Assembly (NCBI RefSeq): GCF_021535135.1
Contig: NZ_CP091036.1
Coordinates: 930,001 to 994,000 of the forward strand
Source of the DNA: Antarcticibacterium sp. 1MA-6-2
GTDB lineage: Bacteria > Bacteroidota > Bacteroidia > Flavobacteriales > Flavobacteriaceae
Direction of reading: 5' to 3'
Length of the DNA stretch: 64,000 nt
A program made the position numbers and the translations under genes. The notes under the pieces were generated by a model. The model saw nothing but the letters and a program-made list of their open reading frames with translations. It was not told the DNA's origin and did no database searches. Positions within the stretch are counted from its first letter, which is position 1; every line of letters begins with the position of its first letter. Of the stretch, positions 39,742-49,445 are shown one piece after another.

Positions 39742-40273
39742 ATGGAAAAAACTACTACAGTATCGCCAGGAAAGATTGGCGCAAATTATGGCATTATATT
39801 AGGCTTCATTCTCATTCTTATTTCCGTGATAATGTATGTCACAGGCTTAGCCTATGAAGGAGCACAGTGGCCCATGTATGTATATTATGTTCTATTCCCC
39901 GTTTTAATAATCTTAGGAATAAGGGCATATAAAAAAGAGAATAATTCCTTTTTAAGTTTAAGTGAAGCATTAAAAGTTGGAGTTTCTATAGGAGTAATAA
40001 GTGGTATATTATTTCTTATCTATAATCTTATCTTTAACTATTTAATTGAACCGGAGTTTGCCGAACAAATGATAGAAATTGCCAGAAACCAAATGGCAGA
40101 AACTAAGCACTCTAACAGATGAACAGATAGAAATGAGCCTGGGGTGGATAAGATGGATGTCCAATCCATTTTTGGGAGGAGCTATTTTTATTGCCATGAG
40201 TGCATTTTTTGGCTTGATTTATTCCCTCCTTGCTGGTCTTGCAATGAAAAAAGAAAATCCTTATAGCGCGTAA
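39742..40273 (+). CDS. DUF4199 membrane protein (frameshifted)
   Basis: About 176 residues, four membrane helices: GIILGFILILISVIMYVTGL, YVYYVLFPVLIILGI, ALKVGVSIGVISGILFLIYN and FLGGAIFIAMSAFFGLIYSL. It matches DUF4199, a Bacteroidota inner-membrane family of unknown function. Broken at 40102-40108 by ACTAAGC (expected ACTGGC) between QMAET and TLTDEQIEMSLG. It lies 11 bases before a GT2 glycosyltransferase gene, as is common for this family, so both may serve the envelope. Confidence 0.85.
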
Positions 40274-40284
40274 ATTAAAATTTA

Positions 40285-41244
40285 ATGCAATTATCTATAG
40301 TTATTCCCCTGCTAAACGAGGAGGAATCTTTACAAGAGTTATATAATTGGATTGTATCGGTGATGCAATCCAATTCTTATTCTTACGAGATCATATTTAT
40401 AGATGACGGCAGTACAGATGGTTCCTGGAAGATAATAAATCATATTTCGGCAGAAGATCCTTCGGTTAAAGGAATAAAGTTTAATCGAAATTATGGTAAA
40501 TCCCAGGCTCTCCACGCTAGTTTTCTTGCCGCCCAGGGAGATGTTGTTATTACAATGGATGCAGACCTCCAGGATAATCCCGATGAAATTCCTGAGCTTT
40601 ATGACCTAATAAACAAACAAAAATTCGATTTGGTCTCAGGGTGGAAAAAGAAACGTTATGATTCTGTTCTCACCAAAAATTTACCTTCCAAACTCTTCAA
40701 TGCAGCCGCAAGAAAAACATCGGGTGTAAAACTCCATGACTTTAACTGCGGCCTAAAAGCTTACCGCCGCGAGGTGATTAAAAATATCGATGTATATGGA
40801 GAGATGCACAGGTATATTCCTGTACTTGCAAAAAATGCAGGATTTTCAAAAATAACTGAAAAAGAGGTTAAACACCAGGCAAGAAAATATGGTAAAACCA
40901 AGTTTGGAATTGAACGTTTTATTAACGGCTTTCTCGATCTTATAAGCATTTGGTTTTTATCAAAATTTGGAAAAAGACCTATGCACCTTTTCGGTGCCCT
41001 GGGAGTTTTAATGTTTTTCTTCGGTTTTATTGCTGCTGCCTGGATAGGTCTTTCCAAACTATACAAACTTTATCACGGCCTGCCTAACATTCTTGTTACT
41101 CAGAACCCGTGGTTTTATATTTCCCTCACTTTAATGGTAATAGGTACTCAATTATTTCTCGCAGGTTTTCTTGGAGAGTTAATTTTGAGAAGTAAGAGAG
41201 AAAAAGACCGTTACCTCATTAGCAAAACAACCGGGATAAATTAA
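40285..41244 (+). CDS. Glycosyltransferase family 2, DPM1/GtrB-like
   Basis: 319 residues. GT-A domain: SIVIPLLNEEESLQELYNW, FIDDGSTDGSW, the DxD-type MDADLQDNPDEIPEL, and the acceptor region CGLKAYRREVI. Two C-terminal membrane helices follow (LFGALGVLMFFFGFIAAAW and WFYISLTLMVIGTQLFLAGF). Such enzymes transfer a sugar from a nucleotide donor to polyprenyl phosphate on the cytoplasmic face. Likely co-transcribed with the DUF4199 gene. Confidence 0.88.
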   Translation: MQLSIVIPLLNEEESLQELYNWIVSVMQSNSYSYEIIFIDDGSTDGSWKIINHISAEDPSVKGIKFNRNYGKSQALHASFLAAQGDVVITMDADLQDNPDEIPELYDLINKQKFDLVSGWKKKRYDSVLTKNLPSKLFNAAARKTSGVKLHDFNCGLKAYRREVIKNIDVYGEMHRYIPVLAKNAGFSKITEKEVKHQARKYGKTKFGIERFINGFLDLISIWFLSKFGKRPMHLFGALGVLMFFFGFIAAAWIGLSKLYKLYHGLPNILVTQNPWFYISLTLMVIGTQLFLAGFLGELILRSKREKDRYLISKTTGIN

Positions 41245-41293
41245 GCGCTTTCAGCTTAAATGATTATTTTTGTTTCTCTAATTTTCTAAGCTA

Positions 41294-43024
41294 TGACACA
41301 GATAAAATCGGAAATACTTACAAAAGCTAAAGCATGGCTCTCTGATCATTTTGATACTGAGACTCAACAGGAAGTAAATAACCTCATTGAGAATCATCCA
41401 AAAGAACTGGAAGAAAGTTTTTATAAAAATGCGGCTTTTGGTACTTAGTGGAATGCGTGGCATTATGGGGGTTGGACCAAATAGAATAAATAAATATACT
41501 CTCGGTCGTAATTCTCAGGGTATTTCAAATATCCTGAAAAAAGAGTTTCCTGATGAGCAACAAAAGGTCGTTATAGCTTACGACTGCAGGAACAACAGTA
41601 AAGAGCTGGCCCAGGTAGTGGCAAATGTTTTTTCTGCCAATGGAATAAAAGTATATCTGTTTTCAGAACTTAGACCTACTCCCGAGCTTTCGTTTGCTGT
41701 TCGACATCTCAATTGTCACTGCGGAATAGTTCTTACTGCAAGCCATAATCCGCCGGAATATAATGGATATAAAGTATATTGGCAGGATGGAGGACAGTTA
41801 GTTCCTCCTATGGACAGCAGAATAATTAATGAAATAGAAAGTATAGATTTTTCTGAAATAAATTACAACACCAACGATGATCTTATAGAATATATTGGAG
41901 AGGAAGTAGATAAGGCTTTTATTGAAGCTTCTGTAAAAAATGGAAGTTTTAATACTTCTTCTGAAGCTAAAGACAATTTAAATATTGTTTTTACCTCCCT
42001 TCACGGTACCTCGATTACCACTAATCCCGATATTCTTGAGAAAGCCGGATATAAAAATGTTTTCCTGGTAAAAGAACAGGAAAAACCTGATGGAAATTTT
42101 CCCACCGTAAAATCTCCAAATCCCGAAGAGCCTGAAGCCATGGAAATGGCTATGAAACTTGCCGAAGAAAAAAATGCCGATATAGTGATTGGTACAGATC
42201 CAGATGCAGACCGATTGGGAATTGCAGTAAGAGATCTGGAAGGAAAACTCATTCTTCTCAATGGAAACCAAACCATGATCATAATGAGTTGGTTCCTCCT
42301 GGAGCAATGGAAAAAGCAAAACAAATTAAACAAAGATACCTTTGTTGCTTCCACCATAGTTTCTACTCCAATGCTAAAAAGTATTACTGAAGATTATGGC
42401 GCTCAATACCTTGAGGTTCTAACTGGATTTAAATGGATAGCCAAGCTTATAAAAGACAACCCACAATTAAATTTCATTGGTGGTGGTGAAGAAAGTTTTG
42501 GATATATGGTAGGTGATTTTGTAAGGGATAAGGATGCAGCTACGTCTACCCTTCTTGCCTGTGAAATTGCCGCTCAAATGAAAGCCCAGGGAAGCTCTGT
42601 CTATCAAAAACTCCTGGAACTATATGTTGAATATGATCTTTACAGGGAGGAACTAATTTCCCTTGTCAAAAAAGGAATTGAAGGGGAAGCAGAAATAAAG
42701 CAGATGATGATCGATCTAAGGGAGCAGCCACTTAAAGAGATTGATGGAGAAAAAGTTGTACTTATCGAAGACTATCAATCTTCAGTTTCAAAAAATCTCC
42801 AGGACAATACAGAAGCTTCCATAGACATTCCCAAATCTAATGTGCTTATTTATTACACCGAAGCCGGAACAAAAGTTGCGGCAAGGCCCAGTGGTACAGA
42901 GCCAAAGATCAAGTTTTATATAAGTATAAGCGATGAGCTTAAAGCTGTAGAACAGTATGAGGAAATTAACGGGCAACTGGCTGAAAAGATCTTAAGAATT
43001 AAAAAAGATCTAAAGGTAGATTAA
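41294..43024 (+). CDS. Phospho-sugar mutase (phosphoglucomutase/phosphomannomutase), frameshifted
   Basis: About 576 residues. The true start is the ATG at 41294 (MTQIKSEILTKAKAWLSDHF), running to AFGT, then after the break GGMRGIMGVGPNRINKYTLG. Active-site Ser loop TASHNPPEYNGYKVYW, metal loop GTDPDADRLGIAV, sugar loop GGGEESFGYMVGDF, phosphate loop RPSGTEPKIKFY. The family interconverts hexose 1- and 6-phosphates. Broken at 41443-41449 by ACTTAGT (expected ACTGGT, Thr-Gly before Gly-Met-Arg). A candidate TATTTTTG box is at 41265-41272. Confidence 0.92.
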
Positions 43025-43033
43025 CAATACTTA

Positions 43034-44857
43034 ATGACGTATTTCAGAAAAATTCTTGAATTTGCGAAACCATATAAGAGGTTCGCAGTCCTCAATATTA
43101 TTTGTAACATTTTATATGCTCTTTTTAGCACGCTATCCTTTATAGCACTTATTCCAGTAATTAGGATCCTGGTAGACCCCGAGGAAAGAGTTGTACAAAA
43201 GCAGGTATGGAGTGGCTGGAGAGATGCTCCTGAATATTATGAAGGTATATTTAATTATGATATAAGCCAGAGGGTTGCACAGGATGAAGTCTCTGCACTC
43301 GTGTTTGTTTGTGGAATAGTCGTACTACTTTTTTTTCTGAAAAATCTTTTTGGATATTTAGCTGCATTTTTTCTTACTTTTTTACGCAATGGTGTTCTAC
43401 GGGATCTAAGAAATGCTATATACAAGAAGATTCTTTCTTTACCCATTTCCTATTTTTCTGAAAAGAAAAAAGGTGATACAATTTCCAGAATAACGGCCGA
43501 TGTGAACGAAGTCCAGTTTTCTTTCCTTTCCATCCTGGAATTAATTGTTAGAGAACCGCTACTCATAATTTTCACCATCATCGCAATGTTGACTATAAGT
43601 GCGAAACTTACCATCTTTGTATTCGTGTTTTTACCCGTATCGGGTTTTCTTATTTCAATTATAGGTAAAAAACTTAAAAGCCAATCTCATAAAGCCCAGG
43701 AAGAAAATGGGCATTTTCTGTCAATAGTAGAAGAAACCCTCTCCAGCCTAAAAATTGTTAAAGGATTTAATGCTGAAGAAAGTTTTCAAAAGAAATTTGA
43801 GGATTCTACCAACAGGTTGAATACCATTTTAAACAGCCTGGTGAACAGACAAAATCTGGCTTCACCTGCCAGTGAATTCCTTGGGATTTTTGTTATCGTG
43901 GTAATACTTTGGTTTGGAGGAAATATGGTACTCGTAGAAGGCACTCTGGATGCTGCTGCTTTTATTGCTTTCCTGGCGCTCTCTTATAATATTCTTACCC
44001 CTGCAAAACAAATTTCCAAAGCTTCCTACAGTGTGAAAAAAGGAAATGCCGCTGCTGAAAGAATTTTGGATGTGCTGGAAACAGAGCCTTCAATTACTAA
44101 TTCTCCCGATGCTAAGGAGATCAATACTTTTGGAAATGCTGTAGATATAGAAAATGTATCCTTTATGTATGAGGATGAGCCAGTCCTCAAAAATTTCAGT
44201 TTACATGTGCCAAAAGGAAGTACTGTTGCTCTTGTAGGTCAATCGGGTAGTGGAAAATCTACTATTGCAAATCTAATTACCAGATTTTACGATGTAAACA
44301 AGGGGAATATTAAAATTGATGGGATTGATATACGGAATATTACTAAAAAATCTCTTCGGGATCAAATGGGACTAGTTACTCAGGATTCTATTTTGTTTAA
44401 TGATACTATTAAAAATAATATATCCCTGGGAAAACCCGGCGCGACAGAAGAAGAAATAACAGAAGCTCTTAAAGTCGCAAACGCCTGGGAATTTGTAAAA
44501 GATTTGCCCTTAGGTTTGGAAACAAATATTGGGGACAGCGGCAATAAATTAAGTGGGGGTCAAAAACAAAGGCTTTCCATTGCCCGTGCTGTTCTTAAAA
44601 ATCCGCCGATAATGATCCTGGATGAGGCCACCTCTGCCCTTGATACGGAAAGCGAAAAACTTGTTCAGAAAGCATTGGAAAATATGATGAAGAATCGAAC
44701 TTCTATTGTAATTGCTCACAGGTTATCCACCATTCAAAATGCAGATAAAATTGTGGTTATGAATAAAGGAGAAATCGTTGAACAGGGAAAACACGAAGAA
44801 TTACTTCTTCATAATGGTACCTATCGAAAACTTGTAGAAATGCAGTCCTTTGAATAA
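43034..44857 (+). CDS. ABC transporter, fused permease and ATPase (MsbA-like)
   Basis: 607 residues. Type IV ABC exporter: membrane domain with six helices (residues about 15-330), then the ATPase with Walker A LVGQSGSGKSTI, signature LSGGQKQRLSIARA, Walker B IMILDEATSALD and the switch His in IVIAHRLST. Subfamily fits the lipid A or multidrug exporters of the MsbA/BmrA group. It starts 10 bases after the mutase gene, so may be co-transcribed. The substrate is inferred only. Confidence 0.9.
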   Translation: MTYFRKILEFAKPYKRFAVLNIICNILYALFSTLSFIALIPVIRILVDPEERVVQKQVWSGWRDAPEYYEGIFNYDISQRVAQDEVSALVFVCGIVVLLFFLKNLFGYLAAFFLTFLRNGVLRDLRNAIYKKILSLPISYFSEKKKGDTISRITADVNEVQFSFLSILELIVREPLLIIFTIIAMLTISAKLTIFVFVFLPVSGFLISIIGKKLKSQSHKAQEENGHFLSIVEETLSSLKIVKGFNAEESFQKKFEDSTNRLNTILNSLVNRQNLASPASEFLGIFVIVVILWFGGNMVLVEGTLDAAAFIAFLALSYNILTPAKQISKASYSVKKGNAAAERILDVLETEPSITNSPDAKEINTFGNAVDIENVSFMYEDEPVLKNFSLHVPKGSTVALVGQSGSGKSTIANLITRFYDVNKGNIKIDGIDIRNITKKSLRDQMGLVTQDSILFNDTIKNNISLGKPGATEEEITEALKVANAWEFVKDLPLGLETNIGDSGNKLSGGQKQRLSIARAVLKNPPIMILDEATSALDTESEKLVQKALENMMKNRTSIVIAHRLSTIQNADKIVVMNKGEIVEQGKHEELLLHNGTYRKLVEMQSFE

Positions 44858-44876
44858 AACCTTATAACTAAAACTG

Positions 44877-44911
44877 AAAAACCTTCAAAGATCTCTTTGA
44901 AGGTTTTTTTA
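44877..44911. terminator. Bidirectional terminator between ABC exporter and tatA
   Basis: ACCTTCAAAGA (44881-44891) pairs exactly with TCTTTGAAGGT (44894-44904), with A and T runs outside. Confidence 0.88.
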
Positions 44912-44929
44912 TTTCAGCTCAATTTAAAG

Positions 44930-45127
44930 TTATTTTTTATCCTCTACTGGAATTTTAATTTCTTCTTCTTTTGTAGCATCCTTAAATTCTTTAATTCCGC
45001 TACCCAATCCTCTCATAAGTTCAGGGATCTTTTTACCTCCAAAAATCAGAAGTAAAATAACTGCTATCAGGATCACCTGTGGCATTCCTATAAATAAGGG
45101 TAAAATAAGAGTTTCCATAATTGACAT
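44930..45127 (-). CDS. tatA: Sec-independent translocase subunit TatA/E
   Basis: 65 residues. A membrane helix (VILIAVILLLIFGGKKIPEL) with the FGGKKIPEL hinge of TatA, then an amphipathic helix (MRGLGSGIKEFKDATKEEE). It forms the Tat pore for folded proteins. It is divergent from two genes (45330 and 46107) whose products carry twin-arginine signals, so the local context is a Tat cargo cluster. Confidence 0.93.
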   Translation of the reverse strand: MSIMETLILPLFIGMPQVILIAVILLLIFGGKKIPELMRGLGSGIKEFKDATKEEEIKIPVEDKK

Positions 45128-45329
45128 TTTTTGGGAAGTTAAGTTTATTTGAACGGAATAGAAGAACGTTTAACAATTAAATTTCAAAAGCACCTGATTA
45201 TTAAACTTTAAATTGAAATTTTTTCTTCGGAAAACTCCTCATTTCTGTTTTAACAGATTATTAACTAGAACAGGAAAACCGCTGCCCATTCTCCTGCGTA
45301 GGTATAGGTGTAACAACAAAATAAGAATT

Positions 45330-46079
45330 ATGAAAAAAACAGAAATCCAGGTGCAAACAAAATTAGTTGCACCCAAAGAAAACAACAATTCCCGAAGAAA
45401 ATTCCTGAAAATGGGAAGTTTAGTAGTCGTAGGCTCAGGATTCTTGCTTTCCTGCAGTAGCGACGATGATTTAATGATGAATCCAATGCCCCCAGGTGAC
45501 GTGTTTGACCTGGGAAGTGGCGACCTGGGAATTTTAAATTATGCCTATGCTTTAGAACAACTGGAAGCTGCTTTTTATACCAATGTACTTAATGGCTCTT
45601 ACTGGATGAATGCTACTCCAGAAGAAAAATTGATACTGGAAGATCTTTATAAGCACGAAGTGATTCACAGAGAGTTTTTTAAAGCAGCTATAACAGGCGC
45701 AGTTGGTAGTGATACGTCAAAAGTATTACCGGAACTGGAATTCGACTTTTCATCAGTAGATTTTAGTAGTAGAAACTCAGTTTTAAGAACGGCCAATATT
45801 TTGGAAGATACAGGTGTAGCAGCTTATAACGGTGCTGGCAGTTTACTGGAAACTCCCGGCTACCTTGTACTGGCAGGGAAAATTGTTTCAGTAGAAGCCA
45901 GACATGCCGCTGCAATTCGATCTTTATTCCTTGAAGATCCCAAAGCTTTTGCAGGGGATGATGTAATAGATGCCAATGGCCTTGATCTAGCTAAATCACC
46001 ATCAGAAATTTTAACTGCAGTAGGCCAAACGGGTTTTGTTAAAACCGAATTCACTGCAAATCAATTGCCAACAGGATAA
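45330..46079 (+). CDS. Tat-exported ferritin-like lipoprotein
   Basis: 249 residues from the ATG at 45330. Twin-arginine signal NNSRRKFLKMGSLVVV followed by a lipobox (FLLSCSSDDD), so exported folded and probably lipid-anchored. The mature domain is a ferritin-like four-helix bundle (PF13668 type): YALEQLEAAFYTNVL, LYKHEVIHREFFKAAI, NILEDTGVAAYNGA, VSVEARHAAAIRSLF. Glu and His positions fit a di-metal site. The function of this family (sometimes called dessication-related) is unknown. Pairs with the gene at 46107. Confidence 0.82.
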   Translation: MKKTEIQVQTKLVAPKENNNSRRKFLKMGSLVVVGSGFLLSCSSDDDLMMNPMPPGDVFDLGSGDLGILNYAYALEQLEAAFYTNVLNGSYWMNATPEEKLILEDLYKHEVIHREFFKAAITGAVGSDTSKVLPELEFDFSSVDFSSRNSVLRTANILEDTGVAAYNGAGSLLETPGYLVLAGKIVSVEARHAAAIRSLFLEDPKAFAGDDVIDANGLDLAKSPSEILTAVGQTGFVKTEFTANQLPTG

Positions 46080-46106
46080 TTTTTAATCACCTTAAAAGAC
46101 ATCATT

Positions 46107-46949
46107 ATGAATATCATAAAATTTTTAGACGAATTTACTTCAGACAATCTTACCCGTAAGACTTCTTCAAGACGTGAAATGCTTGGTACTTTTGGTAATT
46201 TGAGCAAAAAAGCAGCTATGGTCGCTGTACCATTCGGCCTGGCATCAGGTTCTTCAAAAGCATTTGCAGCCCAGGATGGAAATGCTGCAGTGTCTGCACT
46301 ACAGCTGGCCTTAACTTTAGAATATCTGGAAGCTGAGTTTTATATGAAAGCTCTTGACTCAGGAGTATTACCTTCAGGGAGTAAAGCTGAAGCCATTTAT
46401 ATGCAGATTTCAAAACATGAAAATGCACACGTTACCTTCCTTAAAAGTGGATTGGGAGACAATTCTATTGATTCACCTGAATTTGATTTTACAGTAGGAG
46501 GAATGTTTGACCCCTTTAATGAAAATGGAGCAGGTCAGGAAGTAGCCTACGCGCAACTTCTTGCATTGGCCCAGGCTTTTGAAGACACTGGTGTTCGTGC
46601 TTACAAAGGGCAGGCCGGAAATCTAATGGGCACCCCATTCCTCACCCCTGCTCTCCAAATTCACTCTGTAGAAGCAAGACATGCTTCCGAAATCAGGAGG
46701 TTAAGAGCAAAAGTATTAGGTGAAGATCTCAACCAAAATGCACTGGGATGGATTACCCTTGATAACAGAGGGCCGGGAATGCCTGAAGCCACCCAGGCCG
46801 TATACGACGGAGAAGAAAATGTTATACAGGGCGGTGTAAATCTTACAGATGCCACAGAATTTGATGCAGTTGCCGTTTCACAGGCTTATGATGAGCCTAT
46901 GGACGGGCAAACAGCCTCTACCATCGCAGGTTTGTTCATAGTTTCTTAA
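46107..46949 (+). CDS. Tat-exported ferritin-like protein
   Basis: 280 residues. Twin-arginine-type signal (TSSRREMLGTFGNLSKKA, then AMVAVPFGLASGSSKAFAAQ), no lipobox, so soluble in the periplasm. Ferritin-like helices: LALTLEYLEAEFYMKALDSG, ISKHENAHVTFLKSGL, LALAQAFEDTGVRAYKG, HSVEARHASEIRRLRAK, with conserved Glu and His positions. It follows its relative by 27 bases, so the two form an operon, perhaps a heteromeric complex or two forms of one enzyme. Function unknown. Confidence 0.82.
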   Translation: MNIIKFLDEFTSDNLTRKTSSRREMLGTFGNLSKKAAMVAVPFGLASGSSKAFAAQDGNAAVSALQLALTLEYLEAEFYMKALDSGVLPSGSKAEAIYMQISKHENAHVTFLKSGLGDNSIDSPEFDFTVGGMFDPFNENGAGQEVAYAQLLALAQAFEDTGVRAYKGQAGNLMGTPFLTPALQIHSVEARHASEIRRLRAKVLGEDLNQNALGWITLDNRGPGMPEATQAVYDGEENVIQGGVNLTDATEFDAVAVSQAYDEPMDGQTASTIAGLFIVS

Positions 46950-47133
46950 TGTTCATAATTCTGTACCTGCTGGAAAGATCGCCTGGTGAAAATCAGGTGG
47001 TCTTTTCTTATTATTCTTTTTGGCAAAAAGAAAACTCCTGCACAATAGTGTTTACCTTTTAAAATTCTACCTGAGAAAAACCACAGTAGATATTGCTCAT
47101 TATTCTTTACATTTAGAAAATAATTATCCCTCA

Positions 47134-47664
47134 ATGCAAGAAGACCAACTAATTTACCAGCTTCAGGCAGGTGACGAAAAGGCTTTTGAAAAAGTTTATC
47201 AAATGTATTCCAGGAGCCTGTATGGAATCATATTTAATATCACCCGGGATGAAACTGTTTCAGAAGAAATCCTTCAGGACGTTTTTATGAAAATTTGGGA
47301 CAATGCATCTTCTTACGATTTTAATAAAGGAAGATTTTTCACCTGGATCCTTAATATAGCGAGGAATGCCTCCATTGATCGCTTAAGATCCAAAGACTTT
47401 AAAAATAAAAGATCCAATATCAAAACTGAAAATTTTACCGATATCCTGGAATCTAAATCTAATACAGCCGGAAAACTGGACGCCATTGGTCTTCAAAAAT
47501 ATGTGGATATTCTGGAGCCTGTATGTAAAAAACTTATCGACCTATTATTTTTTAAAGGATTTACTCAAAAAGAGAGTGCTGAAGAACTGCAGATACCTTT
47601 GGGTACAGTTAAAACCAGGAACAGGATTTGTATTGATAAATTAAGAGCTTATATAGTAGAATAA
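47134..47664 (+). CDS. RNA polymerase ECF sigma factor
   Basis: About 176 residues from the ATG at 47134 (MQEDQLIYQLQAGDEKAFEK). Region 2: GIIFNITRDETVSEEILQDV and KGRFFTWILNIARNASIDRLR; region 4: RLIDLLFFKGFTQKESAEELQIP-type helix-turn-helix (here IDLLFFKGFTQKESAEEL) and GTVKTRNRICIDKLR. Its stop overlaps the anti-sigma ATG by one base. It is a SigK-like pair and may control the Tat ferritin-like genes just upstream. Confidence 0.9.
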   Translation: MQEDQLIYQLQAGDEKAFEKVYQMYSRSLYGIIFNITRDETVSEEILQDVFMKIWDNASSYDFNKGRFFTWILNIARNASIDRLRSKDFKNKRSNIKTENFTDILESKSNTAGKLDAIGLQKYVDILEPVCKKLIDLLFFKGFTQKESAEELQIPLGTVKTRNRICIDKLRAYIVE

Positions 47665-48456
47665 TGGACATACAGGAATATATATCCTCCGGAATTTTAG
47701 AATTGTACGTCTATGGTTCTCTTTCAGAACCAGAAAGCCGGGAAGTGACACGTATGGTCAGGGATTACCCCGAAGTTAAAGCTGAAGTAGAAAAAATAGA
47801 AGCTGCACTTCAAAGTTTATCAGCAGCCGCAGCACCATCAGATCCCAAACCTCTATTAGCTCCTTCCCCTGTGGATGGTGCAGGAGGCAAAGAAGTGGTA
47901 AAGATGGCACAAAGCAAAACGAATTGGCTAAGCATATTTAGGATGGGCAGCAAGCTTCCTTTTTTTAATAGGTCTTTTTGCTCTATATAATCAAAACCAA
48001 CATTTAAAAGAATCTTTACAGGCTCTTGAACAAAGGAATAACGAAATAGAAAATGAAATTGCAGATGCCCGAAGAGATGTCACAAAGAAGCAGGAATTAT
48101 TGAATGTGCTTAGAGATAAAAACATTATAGAAGTTGATCTTGGCGGCCAGGATATAGCTCCTGATGCTTATGCCACTGCTTATTGGGATAAAGAGCAAAA
48201 TATCACATTTATCGATGCAAAGAACCTTCCCGAACCGCCCAGAGGAATGGTTTACCAGGTTTGGTCATTAAAATTAAGTCCCCTTACTCCTACCAGTCTG
48301 GGGCTTCTGGAAAATTTTAAAGAAGATGAAAACAAGATCTTCAGGCTACAAAATTCCCAACCTTCTGAAGGTTTTGGGATTACCTTAGAGCCTGCCGGAG
48401 GAAGTGAATCCCCTACTTTAGAAAAACTCTATGCTCTGGGAACAATTTCGTCTTAG
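47664..48456 (+). CDS. Anti-sigma factor, RskA-like (frameshifted)
   Basis: About 264 residues. N-terminal sigma-binding part (YISSGILELYVYGSLSEPES), a membrane helix (AAASFLFLIGLFALYNQ after repair), a coiled coil (NQHLKESLQALEQRNNEIEN) and a periplasmic RskA domain (VDLGGQDIAPDAYATAYWDK, EPPRGMVYQVWSLKL, FGITLEPAGGSESPTLEKLY). Broken at 47927-47933 by GCTAAGC; reading GCTGGC gives NWLAYLGWAAASFLF, the expected helix start. It regulates the ECF sigma at 47134. Confidence 0.86.
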
Positions 48457-48475
48457 ATAAAAAACTATTTTTTTG

Positions 48476-48517
48476 AAAATCTCCTCCTTTATTAATTAAG
48501 TGAGGAGATTTTTTTTG
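48476..48517 (+). terminator. Terminator after RskA-like gene
   Basis: AATCTCCTC (48478-48486) pairs with GAGGAGATT (48502-48510), followed by T8. Confidence 0.85.
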
Positions 48518-48567
48518 CCTCTCCGCTAAAATTAAATGATTTACATTTTTCTGGATCTTCAGCAAAA

Positions 48568-48598
48568 AAAAATGGATGAAGTAGGTTCATCCATTTTT
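48568..48598. terminator. Second hairpin with flanking A and T runs
   Basis: AAATGGATGAA pairs with TTCATCCATTT around a GTAGG loop; A run before and T5 after. It could stop transcription on either strand. Confidence 0.55.
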
Positions 48599-48613
48599 AA
48601 AACTATTTTCACC

Positions 48614-48667
48614 TTGGGGCAAATGAAAATAAAACTTGATTCAATTAAATTTTTTCGTTGGGGCAAA
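48614..48667. repeat. Direct repeat TTGGGGCAAA, two copies
   Basis: Exact 10-base copies at 48614-48623 and 48658-48667, 44 bases apart start to start, about 200-250 bases upstream of an ECF sigma gene. They could be sites for a regulator or chance. Confidence 0.4.
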
Positions 48668-48868
48668 AAAAGATTAAATCGTTTTGATAATTCAAAGATA
48701 AGCTAAAAATCTAATTCTCCAAAAAATTATTGCTTTTAATCTTAATTTTTTGTTTTTAGTCGACAAATTGTGTTTTATTCCTACATAAATTCCTACAAAA
48801 TTAGAATGATTCTCCCATAGCAGAGGTTTAAAAAGATTCAATAACTTTAACCGCTAAAACTTACTCCC

Positions 48869-49413
48869 TTGCAAAAAGTGGAAGATATACTTATAGAAAG
48901 GCTTCAGGACCATAAAACCAGACATGAAGCCTTTCGGGAATTGCTTTCAACATATAAAGAAAGTTTGTACTGGCACCTTAGGAATATTGTCAAAGATCAC
49001 CAGGATGCTGATGATGTTCTTCAAAACACATTTATTAAAATTTATAATAACATTGATACCTTCAAGGGGGAAAGTAAACTATACTCCTGGATGTACCGTA
49101 TTGCAACTAATGAAGCGATCACTTTCCTCAAAAAAAATCCCGGGGGTTGCAATTATCTTCAGAAGAACTTCAGAATAACCTGATAAATAATCTGGAATCT
49201 GATGTGTATTTCGAAGGAGATGAAATTCAAATGAAGCTTCAAAAAGCTATCGCCTCTCTTCCGCAGAAACAACAACAGGTTTTCAATATGAAGTATTTTG
49301 AGGAATTAAAATACAGGGAAATGGCAGAAATTTTAAGCACTAGCGAAGGAGCCCTTAAAGCTTCCTATCATATAGCAGCAAAAAAAATAGAAGAATTTTT
49401 AAAAACCCATTAA
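48869..49413 (+). CDS. RNA polymerase ECF sigma factor (frameshifted, TTG start)
   Basis: About 181 residues. The likely start is TTG at 48869 (QKVEDILIERLQDHKTRHEA). Region 2: YWHLRNIVKDHQDADDVLQNT and KGESKLYSWMYRIATNEAIT; region 4: SLPQKQQQVFNMKYFEELKY and GALKASYHIAAKKIEEFL. Frame lost near 49133-49150, where an A8 run and CCCGGGGG meet; KKKSRGLQLSSEE fits if one A is missing. First gene of a three-gene ECF module with 49446 and 49981. Confidence 0.88.
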
Positions 49414-49445
49414 ACCATTGTTAAGAAAATTAGTCAAATAAACAA

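Larger units (their letters stand above)
48457..48868. other. Gene-free region between two ECF sigma modules
   Basis: 412 bases. It holds a terminator (48476-48517), a second hairpin (48568-48598) and two copies of TTGGGGCAAA at 48614-48623 and 48658-48667. No open frame of note. The promoter of the sigma gene at 48869 should lie in the second half. Confidence 0.5.

Noticed and set aside
41387..41443. Start of the phosphohexomutase at the ATG at 41387
   Set aside because: That frame gives an unrelated leader; the frame from 41294 plus the motif repair yields a continuous, family-like N-terminus (AFGTGGMRGIMG).
45213..45329. N-terminal extension of the first ferritin-like protein from the ATG at 45213
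   Set aside because: It would put 39 residues before a complete twin-arginine signal; the ATG at 45330 gives a normal Tat leader.
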